Assembly (NCBI GenBank): GCA_013360185.1
Contig: JABWCO010000002.1
Span: forward strand, 1 to 60,231
Source of the DNA: Bdellovibrio sp.
Lineage (GTDB): Bacteria; Bdellovibrionota; Bdellovibrionia; Bdellovibrionales; Bdellovibrionaceae
Direction of reading: 5' to 3'
Length of the DNA stretch: 60,231 nucleotides
Below are positions 10,264 through 18,392 of the stretch, piece by piece (the first letter of the stretch is position 1; each line of letters opens with the position of its first letter). The translations under genes were made by a program, and so were the position numbers. Below the pieces are notes generated by a model. That model had not been told where the DNA came from. It worked only from the letters and a program-made list of their open reading frames with translations, and ran no database searches.

Positions 10264-10298
10264 AAAACCCACATCGTAACTGATGTGGGTTTTTTATT
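10264..10298 (+). terminator. Rho-independent terminator after tig
   Basis: AAAACCCACATC / GATGTGGGTTTT stem, 6-nt loop, T-run. Confidence 0.92.
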
Positions 10299-10329
10299 TT
10301 GTAGAACTTTCGGCAGTGCCTACAAAACC

Positions 10330-10908
10330 TTATTGGCAGTTGTTATATTCTTGGAAGTAGCGCTGGCAAATTGAATACTGCGAATTGCAGTCATTGATAT
10401 CGGAAGAAGTGTATTCCGCCGCTGGACAGGTTCGTACCGTGCCTCTTTTAACATTTGCGATGAAGTTACCCTCAATAATGTGTTCCGGGTGATTTTCGCT
10501 AACAATAACTCTGAAACGAATTTTATTTACGCCATAACTTAAGAGTGGCTTCTGAAACAAGGTTGATATCCATAAGTTAAAGGCATCACGACTTTTTCCG
10601 CGTACGCCATCGTACCCGGTACTTTTTGAGCGATTGGTACCATCTTCTAAGGTCGCAAGCAGCTCTATGCGATCACCGATATTACTGCGCCCTATTTGTG
10701 GGCCCACAAAAAAATCGTACGGACTTGGTGACAAAGCCACATCACGGCAGTTGTACAGGGCCGTGTCGTTGCCATTAAATCCGTTGCAGACAACACGGAC
10801 TTGACCTTGCACGGGGGTGGCAACCAGATCGTTACCCTTGGCAAAGCCTCCATCAGCAGAATGAGCTGACGTGTAAAATGCTAAAATTATGAGTATCGTT
10901 TTTAACAT
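10330..10908 (-). CDS. Hypothetical secreted protein
   Basis: Signal peptide MLKTILIILAFYTSAHSADGG from ATG at 10908; Cys-containing mature part. Track start 10977 is upstream of the signal peptide. Confidence 0.65.
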   Translation of the reverse strand: MLKTILIILAFYTSAHSADGGFAKGNDLVATPVQGQVRVVCNGFNGNDTALYNCRDVALSPSPYDFFVGPQIGRSNIGDRIELLATLEDGTNRSKSTGYDGVRGKSRDAFNLWISTLFQKPLLSYGVNKIRFRVIVSENHPEHIIEGNFIANVKRGTVRTCPAAEYTSSDINDCNSQYSICQRYFQEYNNCQ

Positions 10909-10962
10909 AAAGGAAAGGCCCCCTCTGCCCCGCTTTATTCGTGCGGGTAGAGTAGGGCCTCT
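10909..10962 (-). terminator. Terminator-like hairpin after ctpA, abutting the next start codon
   Basis: AGGCCC (10916-10921) / GGGCCT (10955-10960) outer stem with further inner pairing (CTCT/AGAG, GCGGG arm); T-rich tail TTTCCTTT to the ATG on the minus strand. Confidence 0.65.
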
Positions 10963-10980
10963 AAATTGTGGAATCAATAA

Positions 10981-12360
10981 CTAGCGCGTCAAGACCTTCA
11001 AGGTATCCCAAGCTTTCAAATAGCTAAATGCTTGATATGCCTGATAGTCAGACTTAAATAATCGCTCGCGCGGAGACAGCTTTTCTTCTTTTTTCGAACC
11101 AACGTCTTTCCACCAAGCCAACGCACCGTCCTCTGCACCTTGTCGAGTATCGAGTTTTTCAGCTGCTTTTTCGCGATCACCTTTTAAGTGTCCTGCGATA
11201 TCACCTTCACGTGTCGTTTGATTTTTTACCACAGCTTTTGAAAAGCCATCGGTATCGACATCTTCGATTTCAATGTCAGGATGAATTCCTTCGGCCTGAA
11301 TCGACACGCCACTCGGTGTATAATAACGGGCCACAGTTAGTTTCAAACCACTGCCATCACCCAATCTAATAACCGATTGCACAGAGCCTTTACCGAAAGT
11401 TCTTTGTCCAACAATCAAAGCCCGTTTGTTATCTTGCAAAGCCCCCGAGACAATCTCGCTGGCACTGGCTGTGTATTCATTCACCAGAATCACCACAGGG
11501 AAGTTCGTATAGGCACCTTTTTTAGAAGCCGTTGCCACTTCTTTTTCGTTCTTGTTTCGACCAATCGTGCTGACGATAGTGCCTTCTTTTAAGAACATGT
11601 CGCTGACTTTAATGGCTTGATCTAAAAGACCACCTGGGTTGCGACGCATGTCGATCAAAACACCCGCGATCTTTCCCTTGCTGTCCTTTTCATGTTTCTC
11701 TAGGGCCTTCTGTAAATCTTTAGCCGTGTTCTCGATAAAGCTTGTGATTTTGATGTAAGCAAAACCATCACCTAAATCGGTGTACTTCACAGACTTGATT
11801 TTTACGCTGCCACGAACCACTGTGATGTCCCGTGGTTTTTCTTCATTATCACGAACGACTCTTAAGACAACTTTGCTGCCTTTTTTGCCGCGCATAAGTT
11901 GTGAGGTCTCAACCAAACTCATCCCTTTTGTGCTGGTGCCGTTAACGGCGATCACTTTATCACCTGCCTTGATGCCGGCCTCCCAAGCAGGGGCATCTTC
12001 GATCGGAGAAATAATGGTCAGCACTCCGTTTTGGATGGAGATTTCAATACCAAGACCGCCAAATTCGCCACTGGTTTCCGTTTCGAAATCTTTGAAGATA
12101 TCTGGAGGCATAAAGTTGGTGTGCGGATCAAGTTCCCGCAACATTCCTTTAATAGCACCGTACACGAGCTTTTTGGTATTCACCTCTTCAACATAGTACT
12201 GTTGGATGAGGTTAAGGACCTTACTGAAGTTTTGCAAATCAGCGTAGCGTTCCTGGGCAAAGGCGCGTACCTGGAAACCTGTTTCCGCCATGATGAATAA
12301 AGTCACCAGGAGGACAAGTCCTAAAAAATAAGTTCTCCAGTAGCGTTTAAATGATTGCAT
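10981..12360 (-). CDS. ctpA: C-terminal processing peptidase (S41) with PDZ domain
   Basis: GELDPHTNFM-like ELDPHTNFMPP, PDZ region, VILVNEYTASASEIVSGALQDNKRA with catalytic Ser, GQRTFGKGSVQ with catalytic Lys. Start MQSFKRYWRT at 12360 preferred. Confidence 0.93.
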   Translation of the reverse strand: MQSFKRYWRTYFLGLVLLVTLFIMAETGFQVRAFAQERYADLQNFSKVLNLIQQYYVEEVNTKKLVYGAIKGMLRELDPHTNFMPPDIFKDFETETSGEFGGLGIEISIQNGVLTIISPIEDAPAWEAGIKAGDKVIAVNGTSTKGMSLVETSQLMRGKKGSKVVLRVVRDNEEKPRDITVVRGSVKIKSVKYTDLGDGFAYIKITSFIENTAKDLQKALEKHEKDSKGKIAGVLIDMRRNPGGLLDQAIKVSDMFLKEGTIVSTIGRNKNEKEVATASKKGAYTNFPVVILVNEYTASASEIVSGALQDNKRALIVGQRTFGKGSVQSVIRLGDGSGLKLTVARYYTPSGVSIQAEGIHPDIEIEDVDTDGFSKAVVKNQTTREGDIAGHLKGDREKAAEKLDTRQGAEDGALAWWKDVGSKKEEKLSPRERLFKSDYQAYQAFSYLKAWDTLKVLTR

Positions 12361-12364
12361 AGTT

Positions 12365-13513
12365 TTAGAGTCCTTTCGTCCACTGCTGCGGATCATATGG
12401 TTCAGAAAAATGTCTAATTTCAAAATACAATCCAGGTCCACCTGCCTGGCGAATCGCTGCGACTTGCGCGATCACTTGGGATTGAGTGATGTCATCCCCG
12501 GTGTTTACTTTCACGTCCTGTGCATGGGAATAAACGCTGTAATAGTGATCACCATGATCCACGATTAAAGTAGTTCCAAACCCCGGAAGCTCTCCGACAT
12601 ACGCCACTTTGCCATCAAAAACCGATTTAATCGGACTTCCTGCGGCCGCGGCGATAAAAACGCCCTTATGAGAAATAGTATAGGGATGTTCATCCCCTTT
12701 CATAAGTCCAAATTTTTGCTTAAGTACCCCTTCAAGAGGTAAAGGCAATTCGCCTTTTTGATCGGCAAATGACGGCTTAAAGAGCAAATCGAAAAGGCCC
12801 GCATCTTCGATATTAAACTGCAGAGACTTTTCGCGCAAACCGTTTATTTTATTTACCGCAAACATCTTATTCTTACGAATGCCATCAAGAATCTTAGTCT
12901 TCATGTCTTGTTCTTTGCGGAAAAGCTTTTCTTGTACCACGATTTTAGCTTCGACGGCTTTAAGACTTTCAAGTTTTGTCGCAATCGTCTGCCGTTTTCT
13001 TTGCAGATCCTGCAAGTCGCGGTGATAGTTCTTAATAATTTCCATGTCCCGCGAAGCTACGACACCCATGATTTTTAAATTGCGCTCTAAAGAGGCCGAG
13101 CTGGTCGAGGAAAATAAAAACCTCGCTACAGAAACACCGCCCAATTTGTAAATGGCCTTAAGACGCTCTGCCAGTAAGGCTCGCTGCGACTTCGAGCGCC
13201 GCTCGAGTTCTTCAACTCTTTGCGAAAGATTTCTGACATTCACTTCTAAGAAAGCCTTCTGTTGCGAAGTCTCCCCTTTTTCAGTCACAATTTTTTTTAT
13301 TTTCTTATTCAACTGATACAAAGCCGAAAGCACCTGGCGCTGCTTAAGCTCGGCATCTTCAATTCTTTTCTTTGTTGCTTCAAAGTCTTTCGCCAATGTA
13401 TCCACATCGGGCGCGCCCGTCGCGGCCCCAGCACTAGTTGCTAGAGCTATGGAAAGACCGAAAGATAAAAGGCCTTGGCAGAATTTCAAAGATTCACCCC
13501 TGGCTTCCAGCAT
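12365..13513 (-). CDS. envC: EnvC-like murein hydrolase activator (coiled coil plus M23/LytM domain)
   Basis: Signal peptide MLEARGESLKFCQGLLSFGLSIALATSAGA; long coiled coil; YVGELPGFGTTLIVDHGDHYYSVYSHAQ LytM region; directly downstream of ftsX. Confidence 0.85.
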   Translation of the reverse strand: MLEARGESLKFCQGLLSFGLSIALATSAGAATGAPDVDTLAKDFEATKKRIEDAELKQRQVLSALYQLNKKIKKIVTEKGETSQQKAFLEVNVRNLSQRVEELERRSKSQRALLAERLKAIYKLGGVSVARFLFSSTSSASLERNLKIMGVVASRDMEIIKNYHRDLQDLQRKRQTIATKLESLKAVEAKIVVQEKLFRKEQDMKTKILDGIRKNKMFAVNKINGLREKSLQFNIEDAGLFDLLFKPSFADQKGELPLPLEGVLKQKFGLMKGDEHPYTISHKGVFIAAAAGSPIKSVFDGKVAYVGELPGFGTTLIVDHGDHYYSVYSHAQDVKVNTGDDITQSQVIAQVAAIRQAGGPGLYFEIRHFSEPYDPQQWTKGL

Positions 13514-14387
13514 AACCGTCGTTAATACGACGAACACAAAGATATGACGCCAAAGCACCTAAAGCAGTACCACCCACCACGAAAAGGCCGACGGTTGCCA
13601 AACTAAGAAACTGAAGGTGATTGCCGAGCTGAAGAAAGCTCAGCTTCGTGACCAACAGATCTTTCGTCGCCGCAAAAAGGCCCCAACATAAAAGCATTGC
13701 ACAAACCGACGCGCTAACTCCTAAGATACCGCCCTCCACTAAAAAGGGCTTACGAATCATCGCCGATGTTGCGCCGATCATTTCAAGAACTACGATTTCT
13801 TCTTTTCTGTTTTGTACCGAGGCCCGAATCGCATTGGAAATTACAAATAAGGCCGCCAATAAAATAACAAGACCCAAGACCCGCAAGCCCACTTCGACGG
13901 TAGCAACAAGGGCCGCGTATTTTTCAACCCAATCTTGGCCATAGCTGACTTCATCGACACCCTGAAGTTCTTTAACTTCAGCCGCCAACATTTTTAGCGT
14001 CGGCATTTGTTGTTCTGCGGAAATGCCGTCACTTAAACGCACCTGCAAACTTGCCGGAATGAGCTTTAAAAGTTCATCATCCTGAGAAATATCCGGCGCA
14101 TAGCTTGCCAGTTGAGTACGAAAGTCACCCAACGCTTTTTCTTGGGTAATTAAATGAATCTCACCCACTTTGCCGGTGGCCTTAAGACGTTCTTCAATTT
14201 CAAGTCGGCCTTGTTCGGAAAGATCCTGGGCCAGATACACAGTCATCTGCACATCTTCGCCCCACAAAGTCAGAATATTACGAAAGTTTTGTGAAATTAA
14301 AAGAGCCGCCGCCATAACAACGAAACAGGCGGTCACGACGATCAAGGTGGAAACTTTTAAAGCCCAGTTTTTTTGCGGAGGTCTCAT
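13494..14387 (-). CDS. ftsX: Cell division protein FtsX
   Basis: Membrane topology with VSYGQDWVEKYAALVATVE and IRASVQNRKEEIVVLEMIGATSAMIRKPFLVEG, typical of FtsX; 4-bp overlap with ftsE. Confidence 0.93.
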   Translation of the reverse strand: MRPPQKNWALKVSTLIVVTACFVVMAAALLISQNFRNILTLWGEDVQMTVYLAQDLSEQGRLEIEERLKATGKVGEIHLITQEKALGDFRTQLASYAPDISQDDELLKLIPASLQVRLSDGISAEQQMPTLKMLAAEVKELQGVDEVSYGQDWVEKYAALVATVEVGLRVLGLVILLAALFVISNAIRASVQNRKEEIVVLEMIGATSAMIRKPFLVEGGILGVSASVCAMLLCWGLFAATKDLLVTKLSFLQLGNHLQFLSLATVGLFVVGGTALGALASYLCVRRINDGYAGSQG

Positions 14388-15046
14388 TTCTTATCCCCCA
14401 CGATCATGCCGTCGCGCAATTCAAGGGTGCGTTTTTTTCTTTGTTTTACCATTTCGTGATCATGGGTTGCCACAAATACAGTCGTGCCTTGCGCGCAGAC
14501 CCGCTCTAGTAAATCCATGATTTCTTGACTTAAACGTGGATCTAAATTTCCCGTAGGCTCATCGGCAATCAAGACACCAGGCTGATGAATGATCGCGCGG
14601 GCAATCGCGGTTCTTTGTTGCTCACCCCCGGAAACGAAATCTGGGAACTGATCGTGCTTATGGGCCAAACCCACCTGTTCTAAAACTTCGTAAACGCGCC
14701 GCTGAATACTGGGCGTTTTATCACCCCGCACGATCAACGGCATCGCAACATTTTCAAAGATAGTTTTGTCTTTCAGCAGTTTGAAATCTTGAAAGACCAC
14801 ACCGATCTTCCTGCGAAAAAATGGGATCTGTCCTGACTTGATCGTTAAAAGATCGTGACCTGCAACTTTCACGTTCCCCGACGTAGCAACATCATAAGCG
14901 GAAATCATTTTAAAAAGTGTTGTTTTGCCAGCCCCACTTGGGCCAGTAAGAAAAACGAACTCGCCCTTGTCGATTCTTAGATCTACATTTTTTAGAGCAT
15001 GGACATCGCCGGGGTATGTCTTATAGACGTGAGAAAATTCAATCAT
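14384..15046 (-). CDS. ftsE: Cell division ATP-binding protein FtsE
   Basis: FLTGPSGAGKTTLFKMI Walker A; FVSGGEQQRTAIARAI signature; VLIADEPTGNLDP. Confidence 0.95.
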   Translation of the reverse strand: MIEFSHVYKTYPGDVHALKNVDLRIDKGEFVFLTGPSGAGKTTLFKMISAYDVATSGNVKVAGHDLLTIKSGQIPFFRRKIGVVFQDFKLLKDKTIFENVAMPLIVRGDKTPSIQRRVYEVLEQVGLAHKHDQFPDFVSGGEQQRTAIARAIIHQPGVLIADEPTGNLDPRLSQEIMDLLERVCAQGTTVFVATHDHEMVKQRKKRTLELRDGMIVGDKK

Positions 15047-15099
15047 CCCTCTATCTTATGAAAATGCTGTCACGAAGAGTACTCAACCGAAGTCGAGTT

Positions 15100-15402
15100 T
15101 TACGGCATCGCACCGGTCATAAGTGTATCGATGATCGTGGAATGCTGACGACGCAGAGCAAGCTTAATCGCTTCCTCTGTTTGATTAGAGCCTAGACGCA
15201 GTACCGTGTCGTAGGGGGTCTTAATAGTTTTTAAAACCGCGCCGTTGCAAAAAATACGACTGACCAAATAGGGATTCTGCAAACCCCAATCTTCCGTCTG
15301 TACATGGAACTTTTGCCCGCGAACGTTGATGTCTGAATTAAAACCTTTTTGCACTGAAAAAAACCTCTCTCTATCTCTAGCAGAAATTTGTTGTTTGCTC
15401 AC
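15100..15402 (-). CDS. Conserved hypothetical protein with KFHVQTEDWG motif
   Basis: 100 aa, with SD-like sequence (AAGGAAAAACTTAGTG) at its start; located upstream of ftsE on the same strand. Confidence 0.65.
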   Translation of the reverse strand: MSKQQISARDRERFFSVQKGFNSDINVRGQKFHVQTEDWGLQNPYLVSRIFCNGAVLKTIKTPYDTVLRLGSNQTEEAIKLALRRQHSTIIDTLMTGAMP

Positions 15403-15469
15403 TAAGTTTTTCCTTGGTTGATCAACTATTTAAACCTATAAAAGAAGAGCAAAAATTAAGGAGTCTTTT

Positions 15470-16183
15470 ATGAATATACTTTTCCATCTCAGCACCGTTT
15501 TAATCCTGTGCGCATCATTGTCTGCGCAGGCCGAAAATTCATTTGCTGGTGAAGCAGAAGCTGGTGCCATCGTCGTTAGCGGCAATAACAGTTCTGAAAG
15601 CTACAATGCAAAAGCAAAATCAGTGTATTCTCATGAACAGAACATCTACACAGCCTTCGGTCGCTTCTTGAAAACTAACTCAAATGGTCTAGAAAGTGCG
15701 CGCAACTGGGATGCAGGTCTAAGATACGAACGCGAACTAACAGATTATATGGGGCTCTTCGTCGGTCAAAAGGCCGAAAGTGATGTCTACAATGGCTACA
15801 CGCAAAGGGACTCGACCGACGCCGGTTTAAAGTATTCTTTCGTAAAATCAGATGAATTGAATTGGTTCTTCGAGACCGGTTATCGTTACCAAAAAACTCA
15901 GCCGGTCACTGGGGACAATTCCTATGACAACTTGGGTCGTCTGTATATGGAATACAATCAGGTCTTAAATGACTCTTTATCTTTAAAATACTGGGCCGAG
16001 TATTTGCCCAATTTTACTGTCACGAAAGCTTTTCTTGCCAATACCGAAGGCTCCTTGAACATCATGCTAAATTCGGTATTCTCTTTAAAACTTGCTTATT
16101 TATTGCAATATCAAAACGTGCCGGCTGCGGGCGGGAAGTATACAACTACGACTACGACCATGAATTTGGTCGCAAAATTTTAA
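15470..16183 (+). CDS. DUF481-family outer-membrane protein
   Basis: Signal peptide; beta-strand-rich [21 protein letters not shown]...[26 protein letters not shown], typical of DUF481. Confidence 0.78.
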   Translation: MNILFHLSTVLILCASLSAQAENSFAGEAEAGAIVVSGNNSSESYNAKAKSVYSHEQNIYTAFGRFLKTNSNGLESARNWDAGLRYERELTDYMGLFVGQKAESDVYNGYTQRDSTDAGLKYSFVKSDELNWFFETGYRYQKTQPVTGDNSYDNLGRLYMEYNQVLNDSLSLKYWAEYLPNFTVTKAFLANTEGSLNIMLNSVFSLKLAYLLQYQNVPAAGGKYTTTTTTMNLVAKF

Positions 16184-16196
16184 GAGGGGATTTTAT

Positions 16197-16631
16197 ATGT
16201 TTAAGGAGTTTAAAGAGTTCATCATGCGAGGCAATGTCCTCGACTTAGCCGTAGGTATCATCATTGGTGCTGCGTTCGGGAAAATTGTTTCTTCGTTTGT
16301 TTCCGATATTTTGACTCCGGTCTTAAGCTTGGCTTTGGGCAAAGTTGATTTTTCAAATCTATTTTTCGCACTTAACGGCGAAACTTACACGACTTTGGAA
16401 GAAGCAAAAAAGGCCGGCGTATCGACACTCAATTATGGTCTTTTTATCAATATGGTTATCGACTTTGTGATCGTCGCATTTGCGATCTTCATGATCGTGC
16501 GTATGGCCAACAAACTTAAAAAAACCGAGGCGCCACCACCACCGAATACGAAAGAATGCCCTGAGTGTCTTTCTGCAATTCCTTTAAAAGCTCGCAAGTG
16601 CGCCCACTGCGCCAGCGTTCAAACCGCTTAG
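16197..16631 (+). CDS. mscL: Large-conductance mechanosensitive channel with C-terminal zinc-ribbon-like tail
   Basis: [40 protein letters not shown]-terminus [22 protein letters not shown]. Confidence 0.97.
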   Translation: MFKEFKEFIMRGNVLDLAVGIIIGAAFGKIVSSFVSDILTPVLSLALGKVDFSNLFFALNGETYTTLEEAKKAGVSTLNYGLFINMVIDFVIVAFAIFMIVRMANKLKKTEAPPPPNTKECPECLSAIPLKARKCAHCASVQTA

Positions 16632-16685
16632 TTTCTATTTCATTTCTCAGCTATGGAGTTTGTTTTTTTCAAGCTCCACAGCCCA

Positions 16686-16698
16686 TCTCATATTGAGA
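16686..16698. promoter_or_regulatory. Palindromic motif TCTCATATTGAGA (candidate operator)
   Basis: TCTCA-N3-TGAGA inverted repeat in an intergenic region; also at 25791 and 33911. Confidence 0.5.
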
Positions 16699-16755
16699 CA
16701 ACTTTCCCTTGCTAGCCTAAAACCCAGTCAAGCTTCTGGGCAGAAGTGACGATAA

Positions 16756-16773
16756 TTGGTACTGCTATTGCAT
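16756..16773 (+). promoter_or_regulatory. Candidate sigma-54 (-24/-12) promoter
   Basis: TTGGTACTGCTATTGCAT has GG-N10-GC spacing and a TTGCA -12 element; about 28 bp upstream of the 16801 start. Confidence 0.5.
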
Positions 16774-16800
16774 CAATAATTCTCATCGGGGAGGCATTCA

Positions 16801-18255
16801 ATGAGTAAGACTTCAGGCTCAATGAATCAGACAGTTGTCAAAATTGTGTTCGGTATTTTGATGGGCCTTATTCCCTGCACGAGCTCTGCAGGCCAAATCA
16901 CCCCAGCACAAGAAGAAAAATGTAAAGCAGATGCTGAAAAATTGGGAGGCTCTGCAAAAGACAAAATGAAAGCCGAGCTCAAATGTATCGGTGCTTATGT
17001 CGACGGTCGAGTTAACTTTGATGACGACAAAGGCGTAAACTGCAATGACGTAGACAAACAAGCCGCAGAAATTCGTCGTAATATTACTAAGGCCTGCAAT
17101 GATGCAGGCCTTGGCAAAAGTTGCGCAGCTAATTCAATGGCCTGTGGCAAAGAACTAGAAGAAGAGGATTTTGATACTGCGAGTGCCATTGGAGCCGCCC
17201 TGGGGATTCCGAATGCAAACAATCAACAAGTAGCCAACAAGTGCCCACAAATGAGCACTCGCGATGCTTCTGAAAGCCGTAAAAGCCTACAAAAGGATAT
17301 TAAAGAAGACGAAAAGGAACTTGCAGATCTAGCAAAAGAAGCTGCGGAGCTGCAGGCTGATTACGATAAAGAAGTCCAAAAAATTCAAGAAGATCTAACC
17401 AAAGCGCAAGAAGACTACAAAGAAAAGGAAAAAAAATTCAATCAAGATGAACGTGAACGCATTGCTGACTTCCAGAAGACCCAAGCTCAAGCTGCACAGG
17501 ACTTGCGTTCGAAGGGCGACGAAATTCTAAGCCTACGAGGGCAATTAACAGCACTTTTAAGAAACAAAGCACGTGCTTTAAATAAACTATCTGAGTCTAC
17601 GGGAAAGTTAGCATGCATGGCTGAAGTAAATAAAATGAAGGCTGAATATGAGAAAATGATGGGCTCGAGCACGTCAAGTAGTGCCAACTTTATTGGTCAG
17701 GCAAAAAAGAAGAAGCTTGAAATGACCCGTACCTATTCAACCTGCATGGCTGATTTCTATCAACAAAGAATCCAGCTGAATGAACAAACACAAAATCAAC
17801 AAGAAACGCTCGAAAAGAAAATTGCGGATACTCAATCCACTATGGACAATATCCAAGATTCTTTAAATTTGGCACAAAATCAATTAAATGAAATTGCCAA
17901 AGATGCTGCTGAAAGCAAAAAAGAAGCTCTGCAAAGTGTGATTGACCTGGGCACAAGATCACAACAACAGATGCAATCTGCTTACTCAAAACTTCAAAAA
18001 AACTTACAAGCTCTGCAAGCAAAGACGGCGAGTACACAGAAATCATTGACGACTGCAAATAACGAGTTACTTTCCTTGGGACCAGTACCTAAAACAAAAA
18101 AAGACTTGTCAGCGTCGGACGCTGCTCAAACTATTGCCGATGAAGTGCAAAACTTAAATTCTATTGCAAAAAATCCCGCATACAAGGATTGCGGAAGCAT
18201 CAAGAACATCCAAGAAGAAGTTAAGAAATACAAGGATATTCACGGAATACAGTAG
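16801..18255 (+). CDS. Secreted coiled-coil protein, hypothetical
   Basis: 484 aa; signal peptide MSKTSGSMNQTVVKIVFGILMGLIPCTSSAG; long Glu/Lys/Gln-rich heptad-like region. Confidence 0.75.
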   Translation: MSKTSGSMNQTVVKIVFGILMGLIPCTSSAGQITPAQEEKCKADAEKLGGSAKDKMKAELKCIGAYVDGRVNFDDDKGVNCNDVDKQAAEIRRNITKACNDAGLGKSCAANSMACGKELEEEDFDTASAIGAALGIPNANNQQVANKCPQMSTRDASESRKSLQKDIKEDEKELADLAKEAAELQADYDKEVQKIQEDLTKAQEDYKEKEKKFNQDERERIADFQKTQAQAAQDLRSKGDEILSLRGQLTALLRNKARALNKLSESTGKLACMAEVNKMKAEYEKMMGSSTSSSANFIGQAKKKKLEMTRTYSTCMADFYQQRIQLNEQTQNQQETLEKKIADTQSTMDNIQDSLNLAQNQLNEIAKDAAESKKEALQSVIDLGTRSQQQMQSAYSKLQKNLQALQAKTASTQKSLTTANNELLSLGPVPKTKKDLSASDAAQTIADEVQNLNSIAKNPAYKDCGSIKNIQEEVKKYKDIHGIQ

Positions 18256-18366
18256 CACGCCTTCGGGCTAGCTCAGTATGCCCCCGTCATTCGTCGAGGA
18301 CATACTCTCACGCACTCAGCTAATACGACAGTCTGCTAGACCCACACACATCACACTGCTAGAATG

Positions 18367-18391
18367 AGGGCTCTTAAAAGGAGCCCTTTTT
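18367..18391 (+). terminator. Terminator-like hairpin abutting the next start codon
   Basis: AGGGCTC (18367-18373) / GAGCCCT (18381-18387) plus T-run; GTG start at 18393. Confidence 0.75.
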
Positions 18392-18392
18392 C

